Source of the DNA: JAFAHD01 sp035654355
GTDB lineage: Bacteria; Vulcanimicrobiota; Vulcanimicrobiia; Eremiobacterales; Eremiobacteraceae
Direction: 5' to 3'
Assembly (NCBI GenBank): GCA_035654355.1
Contig: DASRXC010000034.1
Span: 1-33,222 of the forward strand
Length of the DNA stretch: 33,222 bases
Positions 16,091 to 23,598 of the stretch are shown one piece after another; position 1 is the stretch's first letter, and every line of letters begins with the position of its first letter. The notes below the pieces were generated by a model. The model worked only from the letters and a program-made list of their open reading frames with translations, made no database searches and was not told where the DNA came from. A program made the translations under genes and the position numbers.

Positions 16091-16998
16091 GAGCGCCACA
16101 CGGAAGAAAGGAAGAACAACAGATTGGCCGGGCGTTCGGCAAGGCGGCGCATGAAATAGGGATACCATTGCGAGCCGAACGGCACGGCGACCCGCACACC
16201 AAACCCGCGATCGGCGAGCCGCTGTTGCAACCCCGGTCGCACACCGTACAACATCTGGAACTCGAAGCGAGCCGAATCGATCCCATGCTGCTTGATGAAC
16301 CCAATCGCGTGCTCGATGATCCGTTCGTCATGCGTCGCGATAGCGGTAAAACCGCCGCCAGCAAGGCTCGCTTCCATCAGCGTGACATAGTTGCGGTCGA
16401 CATCGCGCTTGTGCGGATACGCGACCGACGCCGGCTCGAGATACGCGCCCTTGACGATGCGGATGCTCGGCCGCAACGGCGCCAGCGCCTCGAGGTCCGG
16501 AAGCGACCGATAGAGATACGATTGGAGCACGACGCCGACATTATCGATCCCTTCGGCTCGAAGCTCGCGGTACAGGTCGAGCGTCGCCTGGACGTAAGAC
16601 GACTGTTCCATGTCGATGCGCACAAAATTGCGATGCTCCCGGGCTTTTGCGAGAACGGTTGAGAGATTGCGCTTGACTTGGTCTCGGTCGATCGCAATGC
16701 CGAGATGCGTGAGCTTGAGAGCGACGTTCGCGATCGCGCCGTCGGCAGCGAAACGATCCAGCATCTCGCAATAGTTGGCGGCAACCGCTCGCGCGCCGTC
16801 CGGATCGCGCACATCTTCTCCAAGCAACCCAGCCGCGACGCGCATGCCCTTGGCATTCACCGCGGCAACCGCCCGCATGAACTCGTCCAGCGTCTCGCCG
16901 GCGACGAAGCGATACGCCCCAAGACGCCGTCCGTGCGCGCTCACGAAACGCGCCATACTCGGATTCGCCGCCGCGCCGAGCAACGCCGCGCGCATCAT
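16087..16998 (-). CDS. Proline dehydrogenase (monofunctional PRODH)
   Basis: A 303-residue FAD-dependent proline dehydrogenase, oxidising L-proline to 1-pyrroline-5-carboxylate. Conserved barrel motifs run in order: ALKLTHLG, FVRIDMEQSSY, VVLQSYLYRS, RIVKGAYLEP, AIATHDERII, RFEFQMLYGVR, and the final VPFGSQWYPYFMRRLAERP with the substrate-binding Arg pair. The length fits single-domain bacterial PutB-type enzymes. No P5C dehydrogenase is next to it. It starts (ATGATG) three bases after rimM, in the place where trmD usually lies, and is coupled by GTGA to the DapA-like gene. Confidence 0.93.
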   Translation of the reverse strand: MMRAALLGAAANPSMARFVSAHGRRLGAYRFVAGETLDEFMRAVAAVNAKGMRVAAGLLGEDVRDPDGARAVAANYCEMLDRFAADGAIANVALKLTHLGIAIDRDQVKRNLSTVLAKAREHRNFVRIDMEQSSYVQATLDLYRELRAEGIDNVGVVLQSYLYRSLPDLEALAPLRPSIRIVKGAYLEPASVAYPHKRDVDRNYVTLMEASLAGGGFTAIATHDERIIEHAIGFIKQHGIDSARFEFQMLYGVRPGLQQRLADRGFGVRVAVPFGSQWYPYFMRRLAERPANLLFFLSSVWRS

Positions 16999-17001
16999 CG
17001 G

Positions 17002-17514
17002 CTACAGCAGCTCCTCGAAACCATCGGGCAGCTTCGTCGTGATCGTGCGCGCCGCACGGTCAACGCGCAGACCGTACGCTGCCAGCATCGGGATCAAGAC
17101 ACGTTTGGGCCCGACCACGAGCATATCGGCGCTGGGATATTGTGCGATGCCGACGACGCCGCCGACATCGCCGAGCCGCTCGTCAACGACGCGCATGCCG
17201 ACAAGCTCCGATTCACGGTAGGCATCGGGTGGAAGCGGCGGCATGTCGCGCGCCGCTACATGGAGTGTCGCTCCGCGCAGCTCCGCCGCCGCATCCGCGT
17301 CATCAACCCCATCAAACGAAACGCGCACGTGTCCGGTCGCGGGGCGTACCGAACGAACGACGAGCGCGCGATCCGGCCGGCCGGCTATGCGCGCAATCGC
17401 GTGCTGCCCGGCCACGAGGGTGAATGCTGACGCGGCGACCTTAACGTCGCCGCGCAGTCCGAAAGATCCGACCACACGGCCGACGAGCACGAATTCGTCG
17501 CCGCCCGCGCTCAA
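17002..17514 (-). CDS. rimM: Ribosome maturation factor RimM
   Basis: A 170-residue RimM, which binds uS19 and helps mature the 30S head. The N-terminal domain opens FVLVGRVVGSFGLRGDVKV, the usual GxxxG-HGIRGEVKV-like signature with Leu in place of Ile and Gly in place of His. The C-terminal PRC-barrel includes ESELVGMRVVDE, GDVGGVVGI, DMLVVG and VLIPML. The start codon is TTG (plus bases 17512-17514 are CAA) and overlaps the khpA stop as TTGA. It lies between khpA and proline dehydrogenase; its usual partner trmD does not follow. Confidence 0.93.
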   Translation of the reverse strand: MSAGGDEFVLVGRVVGSFGLRGDVKVAASAFTLVAGQHAIARIAGRPDRALVVRSVRPATGHVRVSFDGVDDADAAAELRGATLHVAARDMPPLPPDAYRESELVGMRVVDERLGDVGGVVGIAQYPSADMLVVGPKRVLIPMLAAYGLRVDRAARTITTKLPDGFEELL

Positions 17515-18020
17515 TCGATGATTTCGACGCTGACCTTCTCGCCGGTACCGACCGTCGCAGCCTTCACAACGGTGCGGATCGCCTGCACGATGCGGCCCTG
17601 GCGGCCGATCACTTTGCCACGATCATCCTCGGCGACCCGTAGCAGCAGCACCGGTCCGCGGTCATCTTCGGTTGCCCCGATCGAGATGTGTTTCGGCTCG
17701 TCGACGATATGCTCGACGATATACTTGAGGACGGCAGCCGCTCGTTGGACGCCGTCACGCACATCCTCATCCTCGTCGCGCTCGTCATTGTACTGCGCGC
17801 GCGACGGCGCGGCGGCGGGCATCGGATCATCGTCTGACTCGCCTTGATCGTCAGCGCCATCTCCGCCGTTCAGATCATCTTCGTCGTCTTCGTCATCGTC
17901 GTCGTCGCCCTCATCGTCGAAGTCGACAGTCTCGTCGGCATCCGCCGGCGGCTTGGGCGCGTCGTCGTCGTCCTCTTCGTCGAGGTCAACATCGGTGAAA
18001 TCCGGCGGACGGTCAGGCAT
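17511..18020 (-). CDS. khpA: KH-domain RNA-binding protein KhpA with long acidic N-terminus
   Basis: A 169-residue protein. The last 80 residues are a standard KhpA: LKYIVEHIVDEPKHISI, then LLLRVAEDDRGKVIGRQGR with the RNA-binding GxxG loop (Gly139-Arg-Gln-Gly142), then AIRTVVKAA and a VEIID end. Most KhpA proteins are only 75-80 residues. Here about 85 residues rich in Asp and Glu precede the domain, including a run of ten Asp/Glu-dominated residues near 38-49. The ATG at 18020 has an AAAGGAAAA site and overlaps the rpsP stop by eight bases. An internal ATG at 17822 would give a 103-residue form. KhpA works with KhpB on cell-size control in Firmicutes. Confidence 0.9.
   Translation of the reverse strand: MPDRPPDFTDVDLDEEDDDDAPKPPADADETVDFDDEGDDDDDEDDEDDLNGGDGADDQGESDDDPMPAAAPSRAQYNDERDEDEDVRDGVQRAAAVLKYIVEHIVDEPKHISIGATEDDRGPVLLLRVAEDDRGKVIGRQGRIVQAIRTVVKAATVGTGEKVSVEIID
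17826..17981 (-). repeat. Asp/Glu-codon low-complexity tract in khpA
   Basis: The khpA codons for residues 14-65 are dominated by GAC, GAT and GAG, giving imperfect trinucleotide repetition (GTC/ATC/TTC on the plus strand), densest near 17875-17925. Such tracts can change length by slippage. Several codons are used for each residue, which points to selection for acidic charge rather than a recent expansion of one triplet. Confidence 0.6.
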
Positions 18021-18315
18021 TGGCTTTTCCTTTGCGCTTCTCGCGCGGCTTACGCATCGGCACCTTCGACTTGTCGTAGAGACCTTTATCAGCGAGCAGG
18101 CGCGCCACGGTGTCCGACGGCTGCGCGCCGTTGCCGAGCCAACGTTTCACTTTGTCCTCGTCGAACACTAACTCCGCCGGAACGCGGCGCGGATTGAAGT
18201 GACCGACGATCTCGATGAAACGGCCGTCGCGCGGCGAGCCGGAATCGGCTACCACCACGCGGTACGATGCTTGTTTTTTCGCGCCGGTCCGGCGCAGTCT
18301 GATCTTAACGGCCAA
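18013..18315 (-). CDS. rpsP: Ribosomal protein bS16
   Basis: A 100-residue bS16. The N-terminus AVKIRLRRTGAKKQASYRVV and the segment DSGSPRDGRFIEIVGHFNPR are diagnostic, and a basic tail (KPREKRKGKANA) ends it. The start is TTG (plus bases 18313-18315 are CAA) behind a strong AAAAGGAG site five bases away, so the rare codon is probably offset by the strong ribosome site. It sits 11 bases after ffh and overlaps khpA by eight bases, the usual ffh-rpsP-khpA-rimM order. Confidence 0.97.
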   Translation of the reverse strand: MAVKIRLRRTGAKKQASYRVVVADSGSPRDGRFIEIVGHFNPRRVPAELVFDEDKVKRWLGNGAQPSDTVARLLADKGLYDKSKVPMRKPREKRKGKANA

Positions 18316-18326
18316 TGTATCTCCTT

Positions 18327-19643
18327 TTAGGCGAGTGGGAGGCGCGGCGCGCCTCGCTGCCTGGTCATCGATCTCATCATCTTCTGCGACGCTTCGAACT
18401 GCTTGACCAGGCGATTGACATCTTGGACGGTTCGTCCGCTTCCTGCGGCGATGCGCCGGCGCCGGCTGGCGTTGAGGATTCGTGGATCGGTGCGCTCTTG
18501 GGGCGTCATCGAAAGGATGATCGCTTCCACACGCGCCAGCTCGCGCTCGTCGACTTCCGGCCGGTTGGCCAGCTTCCCCATGCCCGGGATCATCTTCAGC
18601 AGATCTTGCACGGACCCCATGCGCTTGATCTGCCGCATCTGATCCAGAAAATCCGACAAAGTGAAACGCGCGTCGCGGATCTTAGTGGCGAGCTTCTTCG
18701 CCTGCTTTTCGTCAAAGACGCGCTGACTCTTCTCAATGAGCGTGAGCACGTCACCCATGCCGAGAATGCGCGATACGAGGCGATCCGGATAAAGCGGCTC
18801 AAGGGCGCCGATCTTCTCGCCGACGCCGATGAACTTCACCGGCTTGCCGGTCACCGCCCGAATCGAAAGCGCTGCGCCGCCGCGTGCGTCACCATCCAAT
18901 TTCGTCAGAACCATGCCGGTCACGCCGATGCGCTGGTCGAACGCCGTAGCGACCTTCACCGCCTCTTGTCCGGTCATCGCGTCCACGACCAGCAGCGTCT
19001 CGTGGGGCCCGACCGCGTTCTTGACGCGCTCGAGCTCCGCCATCATCGGCTCGTCGATCTGAAGGCGGCCGGCCGTATCGAAGATCGCCACGCCGTTGCC
19101 GGTTTGCCGCGCCTGCTCTAAAGCCCGGCGCGCGATCGCCGGCGCGTCTTCGATACCAGGTTCGTGGTACACGGGAACGCCGGTATCCGCGCCCAGCGTG
19201 ACCAGCTGATCGATGGCGGCCGGACGATGAACGTCGCAGGCGACAAGTAACGGCCGGCGGCCCTGTGCCTGCCACATCGCCGCGAGCTTGGCAGCCTGCG
19301 TCGTCTTACCGCTGCCTTGGAGTCCGGCGAGCATCACCGCGGTGACGCCAGTCGGCGCGAAATGCACTGGAGCCGGCTGTGCGCCCAGCAGCTCGATCAA
19401 ACCATCGTGAACGATCGCGATGACCGCTTGCGCGGGCGTCATCGATTCGAGCACTTCGGCACCGACCGCGCGTTCGCGTATGCGGGCGATGAAGTCTTTG
19501 ACGACGCCGAGGTTGACGTCCGCTTCGAGCAGCGCGATGCGGACCTCTCGGAGCACTTCCGAGACATCCGCTTCATTGAGTTTGCCGCGCGAACGCAGCC
19601 GCGTGAAGATCGCCGCGAGGCGATCGGAGAGGGATTCGAACAT
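18327..19643 (-). CDS. ffh: Signal recognition particle protein Ffh (SRP54)
   Basis: A 438-residue Ffh, the GTPase that binds 4.5S/SRP RNA and signal sequences and docks with FtsY at the membrane. The N domain is residues 1-100. The G domain holds the P-loop GLQGSGKTT (107-115), DTAGR (189-193), TKLDGDARGG (247-256) and the GVGEKIGALEP closing loop. The M domain (about 325-430) includes MGSVQDLLKMIPGMG and the RNA-binding NASRRRRIAAGSG. The length is normal. A 49-base gap separates it from acpP upstream; no ftsY or rnc is nearby. Confidence 0.98.
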   Translation of the reverse strand: MFESLSDRLAAIFTRLRSRGKLNEADVSEVLREVRIALLEADVNLGVVKDFIARIRERAVGAEVLESMTPAQAVIAIVHDGLIELLGAQPAPVHFAPTGVTAVMLAGLQGSGKTTQAAKLAAMWQAQGRRPLLVACDVHRPAAIDQLVTLGADTGVPVYHEPGIEDAPAIARRALEQARQTGNGVAIFDTAGRLQIDEPMMAELERVKNAVGPHETLLVVDAMTGQEAVKVATAFDQRIGVTGMVLTKLDGDARGGAALSIRAVTGKPVKFIGVGEKIGALEPLYPDRLVSRILGMGDVLTLIEKSQRVFDEKQAKKLATKIRDARFTLSDFLDQMRQIKRMGSVQDLLKMIPGMGKLANRPEVDERELARVEAIILSMTPQERTDPRILNASRRRRIAAGSGRTVQDVNRLVKQFEASQKMMRSMTRQRGAPRLPLA

Positions 19644-19692
19644 CGATGGAGCTAGCGCGGGTGCAGGTGCGGGGCGGTGCCGCGCGCGACCG

Positions 19693-19932
19693 TCACGCCT
19701 TCTCGCTGACCTCTTCGATATAGCGGACCGCGTCGCCGACCGTCTTGATCTTCTCGGCCTCTTCGTCTGGGATATCGAGATTGAATTCGGTCTCGAGAGC
19801 CATGACGAGCTCTACCTGGTCGAGCGAGTCCGCGCCGAGGTCATCGGTGATCGATGCATCCATCGTCACTTCGTTCTCTTCGACGCCCAGCTGTTCGACG
19901 ATGGTCTTCTTCACTTTGTCGAAGACTGACAT
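19693..19932 (-). CDS. acpP: Acyl carrier protein
   Basis: A 79-residue acidic acyl carrier protein, the carrier for growing fatty-acid chains. Ser36 in GADSLDQVELVM is the phosphopantetheine attachment site. The length and the four-helix pattern fit AcpP. A GGGAGGG ribosome site lies 12 bases before the ATG. Between them a small hairpin (GGTT-CGAA-AACC on the minus strand) could fold and bring the site to a better distance. It follows fabG by 18 bases. Confidence 0.97.
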   Translation of the reverse strand: MSVFDKVKKTIVEQLGVEENEVTMDASITDDLGADSLDQVELVMALETEFNLDIPDEEAEKIKTVGDAVRYIEEVSEKA

Positions 19933-19950
19933 CAGGTTTTCGAACCCTCC

Positions 19951-20697
19951 CTACATGTGCAAACCACCGTCGACGCACAGCGTCTGCCCGGTGACGTATG
20001 CCGACGCGTCGCCGGCGAGAAATAGTGCGACCCGTGCCACTTCATCGGGTGCTCCGAACCGGCGCAACGGTACGCGCGCGAGATATTGCGCCCGTAAAGC
20101 CTCCGGCAGCCCCGCCGTCATGTCCGTTTCGATGAAACCAGGCGCGAGCGCGTTGACGCGGATATTGCGTGACCCGAACTCGTGCGCCAGCGACTTGGTG
20201 AGCCCGATGACGCCAGCCTTGGCGGCGACATACGCGCTCTGGCCCGGATTTCCCGTCAGCGCCACGACGGAAGTGACATTGATGATCGAACCGCTCTTCT
20301 GAGCTATCATGACCTTTCCCGCCGCGGCGCACGTGTAGAACATCGATTGCAGGTTCGTCGCGAGGGTTTTTTCCAGCTCGTCCCATCGCATGCGCAGGAT
20401 CAGCTGGTCGTACGTCCGCCCGGCATTGTTCACGAGCACGTCCAATCTCCCGAGCGTCTTGACCGCGGCATTGACGAGCTCTGCGGCCTCAGTCTGCACG
20501 GAGACGTCGGCGACGTGCACGTGCGCCATTCCGCCGGCCCCTTCTAGCTCCTGCCTAACCGCCTCAAGCGGCTCTCGGCGCCTGCCCGCGAGCATGACGG
20601 CAGCGCCTTCGCGCGCGAAGGCCTGTGCGATGGCGCGCCCGAGTCCCGTGCCCGCGCCGGTCACGATCGCCGTTTTCCCAGCGAGCGTGTCGCTCAT
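19951..20697 (-). CDS. fabG: 3-oxoacyl-ACP reductase FabG
   Basis: A 248-residue short-chain reductase that reduces 3-oxoacyl-ACP with NADPH in each round of fatty-acid elongation. TGAGTGLG (13-20) is the cofactor loop and NNAG (90-93) follows. The catalytic Ser143 lies in INVTSVVALTGN, with Tyr156 and Lys160 in SAYVAAKAG; APGFIETDMT is the typical FabG C-terminal signature. The ATG overlaps the fabD stop as ATGA. Confidence 0.96.
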   Translation of the reverse strand: MSDTLAGKTAIVTGAGTGLGRAIAQAFAREGAAVMLAGRRREPLEAVRQELEGAGGMAHVHVADVSVQTEAAELVNAAVKTLGRLDVLVNNAGRTYDQLILRMRWDELEKTLATNLQSMFYTCAAAGKVMIAQKSGSIINVTSVVALTGNPGQSAYVAAKAGVIGLTKSLAHEFGSRNIRVNALAPGFIETDMTAGLPEALRAQYLARVPLRRFGAPDEVARVALFLAGDASAYVTGQTLCVDGGLHM

Positions 20698-21683
20698 TTC
20701 GCTTGCGCGCGCGCCGAGTCGACCTCAGACGCTTTGAAGCGGCGCATGAGCTCGTCGAGTTTACCGAGGCCCTCGCGATCCGACACGTGGATGACGCGCT
20801 CGGCGTCCACGCCCGGCAGTCGGCGCATCATAGGCGCGAGCACCGCACTTGCGCCACATTCGACGATGATGTCGGCCCGGCGCGCCGCGAGCGCCTCCGC
20901 CGTCTCGTGCCAGCGCACGCGCGATACGAGGCTGGCGATCAAGCAGCGGCGGATCTGCTCGACCGATTCGTACGGCCGGACTTCGACGTTGCTGATCACT
21001 TCGAACGACGGCGTTTGGAGCTGCGCGCGCTCCACGAACGGCGCGAAGCGAGCGACGGCAGATCCCATGAGCTCGCTGTGCCAGGCTCCCGAAACGTTGA
21101 GGAGTACGACGCGTTTGGCGCCGCCATTCTTGGCTATCTCGCACAGGGCACTGACGCCGGCCGCATCGCCGGACACCACGATTTGGATAGGAGCATTGAG
21201 ATTTGCGAGGTCGACGCGCGCACCGCTCTGCTCCCTCGCTTGCGCGCACATCGCTTCGATGCGCGCTTGATCGAACCCGATGACGGCCGCCATCGCACCG
21301 GCGGCCTCGTCAGCGGCCGCACCCATCGCGATGCCTCGCTCGTTGACGAGCGTGAGCGCTTCATCGAACGTCATCGACCCCGCGATCGCTAGCGAGCAAT
21401 ATTCGCCGAACGAGTGACCGGCCGAGACCACCGCTGCGGCGCCAAGCGTCTCGACAGCCTTGTAGATCGCCATGTTCGCTGTGAAGATGGCGGGCTGACT
21501 GACGCGCGTTTCGCGCAGCTGCTCGTCCGTGCCGCTGCGGCACAACTCAAGGAGATCGTAACCGAGGATGTGCGACGCGCGCTCGAAACACTCCGCCGAG
21601 GTGGCGAAGCCGGCCGCGACATCGATTCCCATCCCGACGCTTTGCGATCCCTGACCGGGAAACACCACTCCAAGCGTCGGCAT
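20694..21683 (-). CDS. fabD: Malonyl-CoA:ACP transacylase FabD
   Basis: A 329-residue FabD, which loads malonyl groups onto ACP. PGQGSQ (9-14) opens it. The nucleophile Ser91 is in AGHSFGEYCSL, Arg116 in NERGIAM binds the malonyl carboxylate, and His202 in GAWHSELM is the catalytic base, where most relatives read FHSxLM. The C-terminus is an Ala/Arg-rich tail. I chose the ATG at 21683; the frame is open upstream inside fabH, but those residues do not fit. No clear ribosome site is seen, and the start lies seven bases after the fabH stop, so coupled translation is likely. Confidence 0.95.
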   Translation of the reverse strand: MPTLGVVFPGQGSQSVGMGIDVAAGFATSAECFERASHILGYDLLELCRSGTDEQLRETRVSQPAIFTANMAIYKAVETLGAAAVVSAGHSFGEYCSLAIAGSMTFDEALTLVNERGIAMGAAADEAAGAMAAVIGFDQARIEAMCAQAREQSGARVDLANLNAPIQIVVSGDAAGVSALCEIAKNGGAKRVVLLNVSGAWHSELMGSAVARFAPFVERAQLQTPSFEVISNVEVRPYESVEQIRRCLIASLVSRVRWHETAEALAARRADIIVECGASAVLAPMMRRLPGVDAERVIHVSDREGLGKLDELMRRFKASEVDSARAQAK

Positions 21684-21690
21684 GCGGCGC

Positions 21691-22785
21691 TTACGCTTGT
21701 GCTGCTTGAGACGCGGATCCGGCGGGCGTTCCGACTGGCGCACCGAGCCAGCGCCAGACCACGGCACCCCACGAGAGCCCGGCTCCGAACGCGACGAACA
21801 CGACGACGTTGCCTTTTTTCACCTGGCCGGCGCGAACCGCGTCGGCAAGCGCGAGCGGGATCGACGCGGCCGATGTGTTGCCATACTCGTCGATATTTGA
21901 AATGCATTTCTCAAGCGGCAACTGCAGCATCTTCATCGTGGCGTCCACGATGCGCTTGTTCGCTTGATGCGGCACGACGAAGTCGACGTCCGACGGCTTC
22001 AGGCCCGCTTTCGCGAGCGCAGCCTGCACCGAGCCCGCCATCTGCTGCACAGCGAATTTGAACACCGCCTGTCCTTGCATCTGGATATAGCCGAGCCGTT
22101 CTTCGGAAAGCGCGCCATTGGTGTCGGACGGGGCGGGCGACGGCACGTGGCCATTCATGTGTCCATTCGCCGCGCGATTAAACGGCAGACGGCTGCCGCC
22201 GCCGGGAAGGTACAGCACGCTCGGATCTGAGCCTTCGGCGCCAAGCTCGCTGCCCAGAAAACAATCTTCATCGGAGCGCTCGAGCACGACCGCACCCGCG
22301 CCGTCGCCGAACAGCACGCACGTCGCACGATCGGTGTAATCGACGAGCTTCGACAGCGTCTCTGCGCCGATCACGAGGATTCGCGAATACACACCCGAGC
22401 GGATAAGTGCCGCAGCGGTTGTCACCGCGTACACAAAACCCGAGCACCCGATCGAGACGTCGAACGCAGCCGCACCCGGAATGCCGAGCCGGGCTGCGAC
22501 GATGCACGCCGTCGCCGGGAACAGATAATCCGGCGTGGCCGTGGCGACGATGACGCACTGAACGTCCTTTGCCTCGCAGCCGGCTGCCTCCATCGCAGCC
22601 AGGGCTGCGGGGAGTGCGATGTCGGATGTCGCTTCGTCGGGCCCGGCGATATGGCGGCGCCTCATACCGGTGCGCTGGACTATCCACTCATCGCTCGTGT
22701 CGACGAGTTTCTCTAAATCCTCGTTCGCGAGGATTCCCGGCGGCGCGTATGCGCCAACGCCGCTGATTGTGACGCCGCTCGCCAT
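21691..22785 (-). CDS. fabH: 3-oxoacyl-ACP synthase III FabH
   Basis: A 364-residue FabH, which starts fatty-acid synthesis by condensing acyl-CoA with malonyl-ACP. The triad is complete: Cys114 in SIGCSGFVYA, His273 in VVPHQANKRI and Asn303 in YGNTSAASIP. TSDEWIVQRTGMRRRHI is the typical N-terminal block. It is about 35 residues longer than usual: a Gly/His/Asn/Pro-rich insertion at about 203-229 (RAANGHMNGH...) and a 15-residue Gly/Ala tail. It follows rpmF by 12 bases; plsX, usually between the two, is missing. Confidence 0.95.
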   Translation of the reverse strand: MASGVTISGVGAYAPPGILANEDLEKLVDTSDEWIVQRTGMRRRHIAGPDEATSDIALPAALAAMEAAGCEAKDVQCVIVATATPDYLFPATACIVAARLGIPGAAAFDVSIGCSGFVYAVTTAAALIRSGVYSRILVIGAETLSKLVDYTDRATCVLFGDGAGAVVLERSDEDCFLGSELGAEGSDPSVLYLPGGGSRLPFNRAANGHMNGHVPSPAPSDTNGALSEERLGYIQMQGQAVFKFAVQQMAGSVQAALAKAGLKPSDVDFVVPHQANKRIVDATMKMLQLPLEKCISNIDEYGNTSAASIPLALADAVRAGQVKKGNVVVFVAFGAGLSWGAVVWRWLGAPVGTPAGSASQAAQA

Positions 22786-22797
22786 CTCGAACGCCGC

Positions 22798-22995
22798 CTA
22801 GCCGGCGGGCGTCACCTCGTCCTTTTGCGCGATCGCCAAGCGACCGTCGTAATAGCCGCAGTTCGAGCACGCGTAGTGCGGGCGCCGCGGCTGATGGCAC
22901 TGCGGGCAGGACGACAGCGCGGGCGGTTTGGTCTTCCACGTCGCGCGTCGCGTTCGGGTATTAGATTTGCTTCGTTTTTGCTTCGGATTGGCCAT
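22798..22995 (-). CDS. rpmF: Ribosomal protein bL32
   Basis: A 65-residue bL32. ANPKQKRSKSNTRTRRA is the family start. Two cysteine pairs, CPQC and CSNC (in CPQCHQPRRPHYACSNCGYY), form a zinc site, so this is the zinc-binding type. It lies seven bases after yceD, the common yceD-rpmF pairing. Confidence 0.97.
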   Translation of the reverse strand: MANPKQKRSKSNTRTRRATWKTKPPALSSCPQCHQPRRPHYACSNCGYYDGRLAIAQKDEVTPAG

Positions 22996-23002
22996 CGCTA
23001 CA

Positions 23003-23509
23003 CTAATTTGCTCCGGGTTCTTGCATGAATTTCGCCAGGCCTGCCAGGCGTTCGTCGATCTGTTCGTCGCGGCAGTCGCAGCGCTGCACGTTGCGATTTG
23101 CGCCGCAATGCGGGCAGATGCCGTGGCATTCGGGCCTGCATACCGCTGCGATCGGTTCGTCGACCTCCAGCAGTTGCTCAACCAGCTCGTCCAGGTCGAT
23201 CGTCCGATCCACCAGCGGCGCGATGTCGGCGAATTGCGCGTCTTTCGCCGGCACGTCTTCGCTGAACGGTTCGGCGATCTCGATGCGCGTGCGCCGAACG
23301 AACGGCTCGAGACAGCGCGCGCACGTCTCAACCTCGTCGCCCGCGATCTCGCCTTCCATGTACACGCCGCGCTGGATCCGCCGAATGCTTGCGGTGACGC
23401 GCACGCCGTCCGGATAGCGAGCCGCAAGTTCGTCGTGCAGCCGCAGCGATTGGTCGACGTCGATAATCTCGACGTCGGAGCCGAAGAGTCGTTCTACTGA
23501 GATTTTCAC
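23003..23509 (-). CDS. YceD/DUF177 family protein
   Basis: A 168-residue DUF177 protein, a family usually next to rpmF and linked to 23S rRNA and ribosome formation. RIQRGVYMEGEIAGDEVETCARCLEPF is the central conserved block (VxCxRCL-like), and DLDELVEQLLEVDEPIAAVC is the C-terminal one. The C-terminus is cysteine-rich (CRPECHGICPHCG, then CDC), as in family members that carry a zinc-ribbon-like end. The start is a GTG at 23507-23509, about 54 bases from the predicted transcription start; no Met lies nearby. Confidence 0.88.
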   Translation of the reverse strand: MKISVERLFGSDVEIIDVDQSLRLHDELAARYPDGVRVTASIRRIQRGVYMEGEIAGDEVETCARCLEPFVRRTRIEIAEPFSEDVPAKDAQFADIAPLVDRTIDLDELVEQLLEVDEPIAAVCRPECHGICPHCGANRNVQRCDCRDEQIDERLAGLAKFMQEPGAN

Positions 23510-23530
23510 GGGGATGCCTGCGAATACGAA

Positions 23531-23551
23531 AGCCCGTCCTGGCAACGGGCT
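23531..23551 (-). promoter_or_regulatory. Leader hairpin before yceD
   Basis: AGCCCGT at 23531-23537 pairs with ACGGGCT at 23545-23551 around a seven-base loop, giving a seven-base GC-rich stem in the predicted leader, 21 bases before the yceD GTG. On the minus strand it is followed by TTTCGTATTC rather than a U-run, so it is not a classical terminator. It may stabilise the mRNA or bind a regulator. Confidence 0.45.
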
Positions 23552-23569
23552 GTCAAATCGACTTGCATC

Positions 23570-23598
23570 ATTATAGATAAGACGGCTTTGGGTGTCAA
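23570..23598 (-). promoter_or_regulatory. Perfect sigma-70-type promoter for the yceD-fab-ffh operon
   Basis: On the minus strand TTGACA (plus 23593-23598) and TATAAT (plus 23570-23575) match both consensus hexamers exactly, with the ideal 17-base spacer. Transcription should start near 23563, about 54 bases before the yceD GTG. The octamer TGTCAAAT (plus strand) covers the -35 at 23593-23600 and recurs at 23551-23558, 42 bases away, which may mark regulator sites. Confidence 0.85.
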
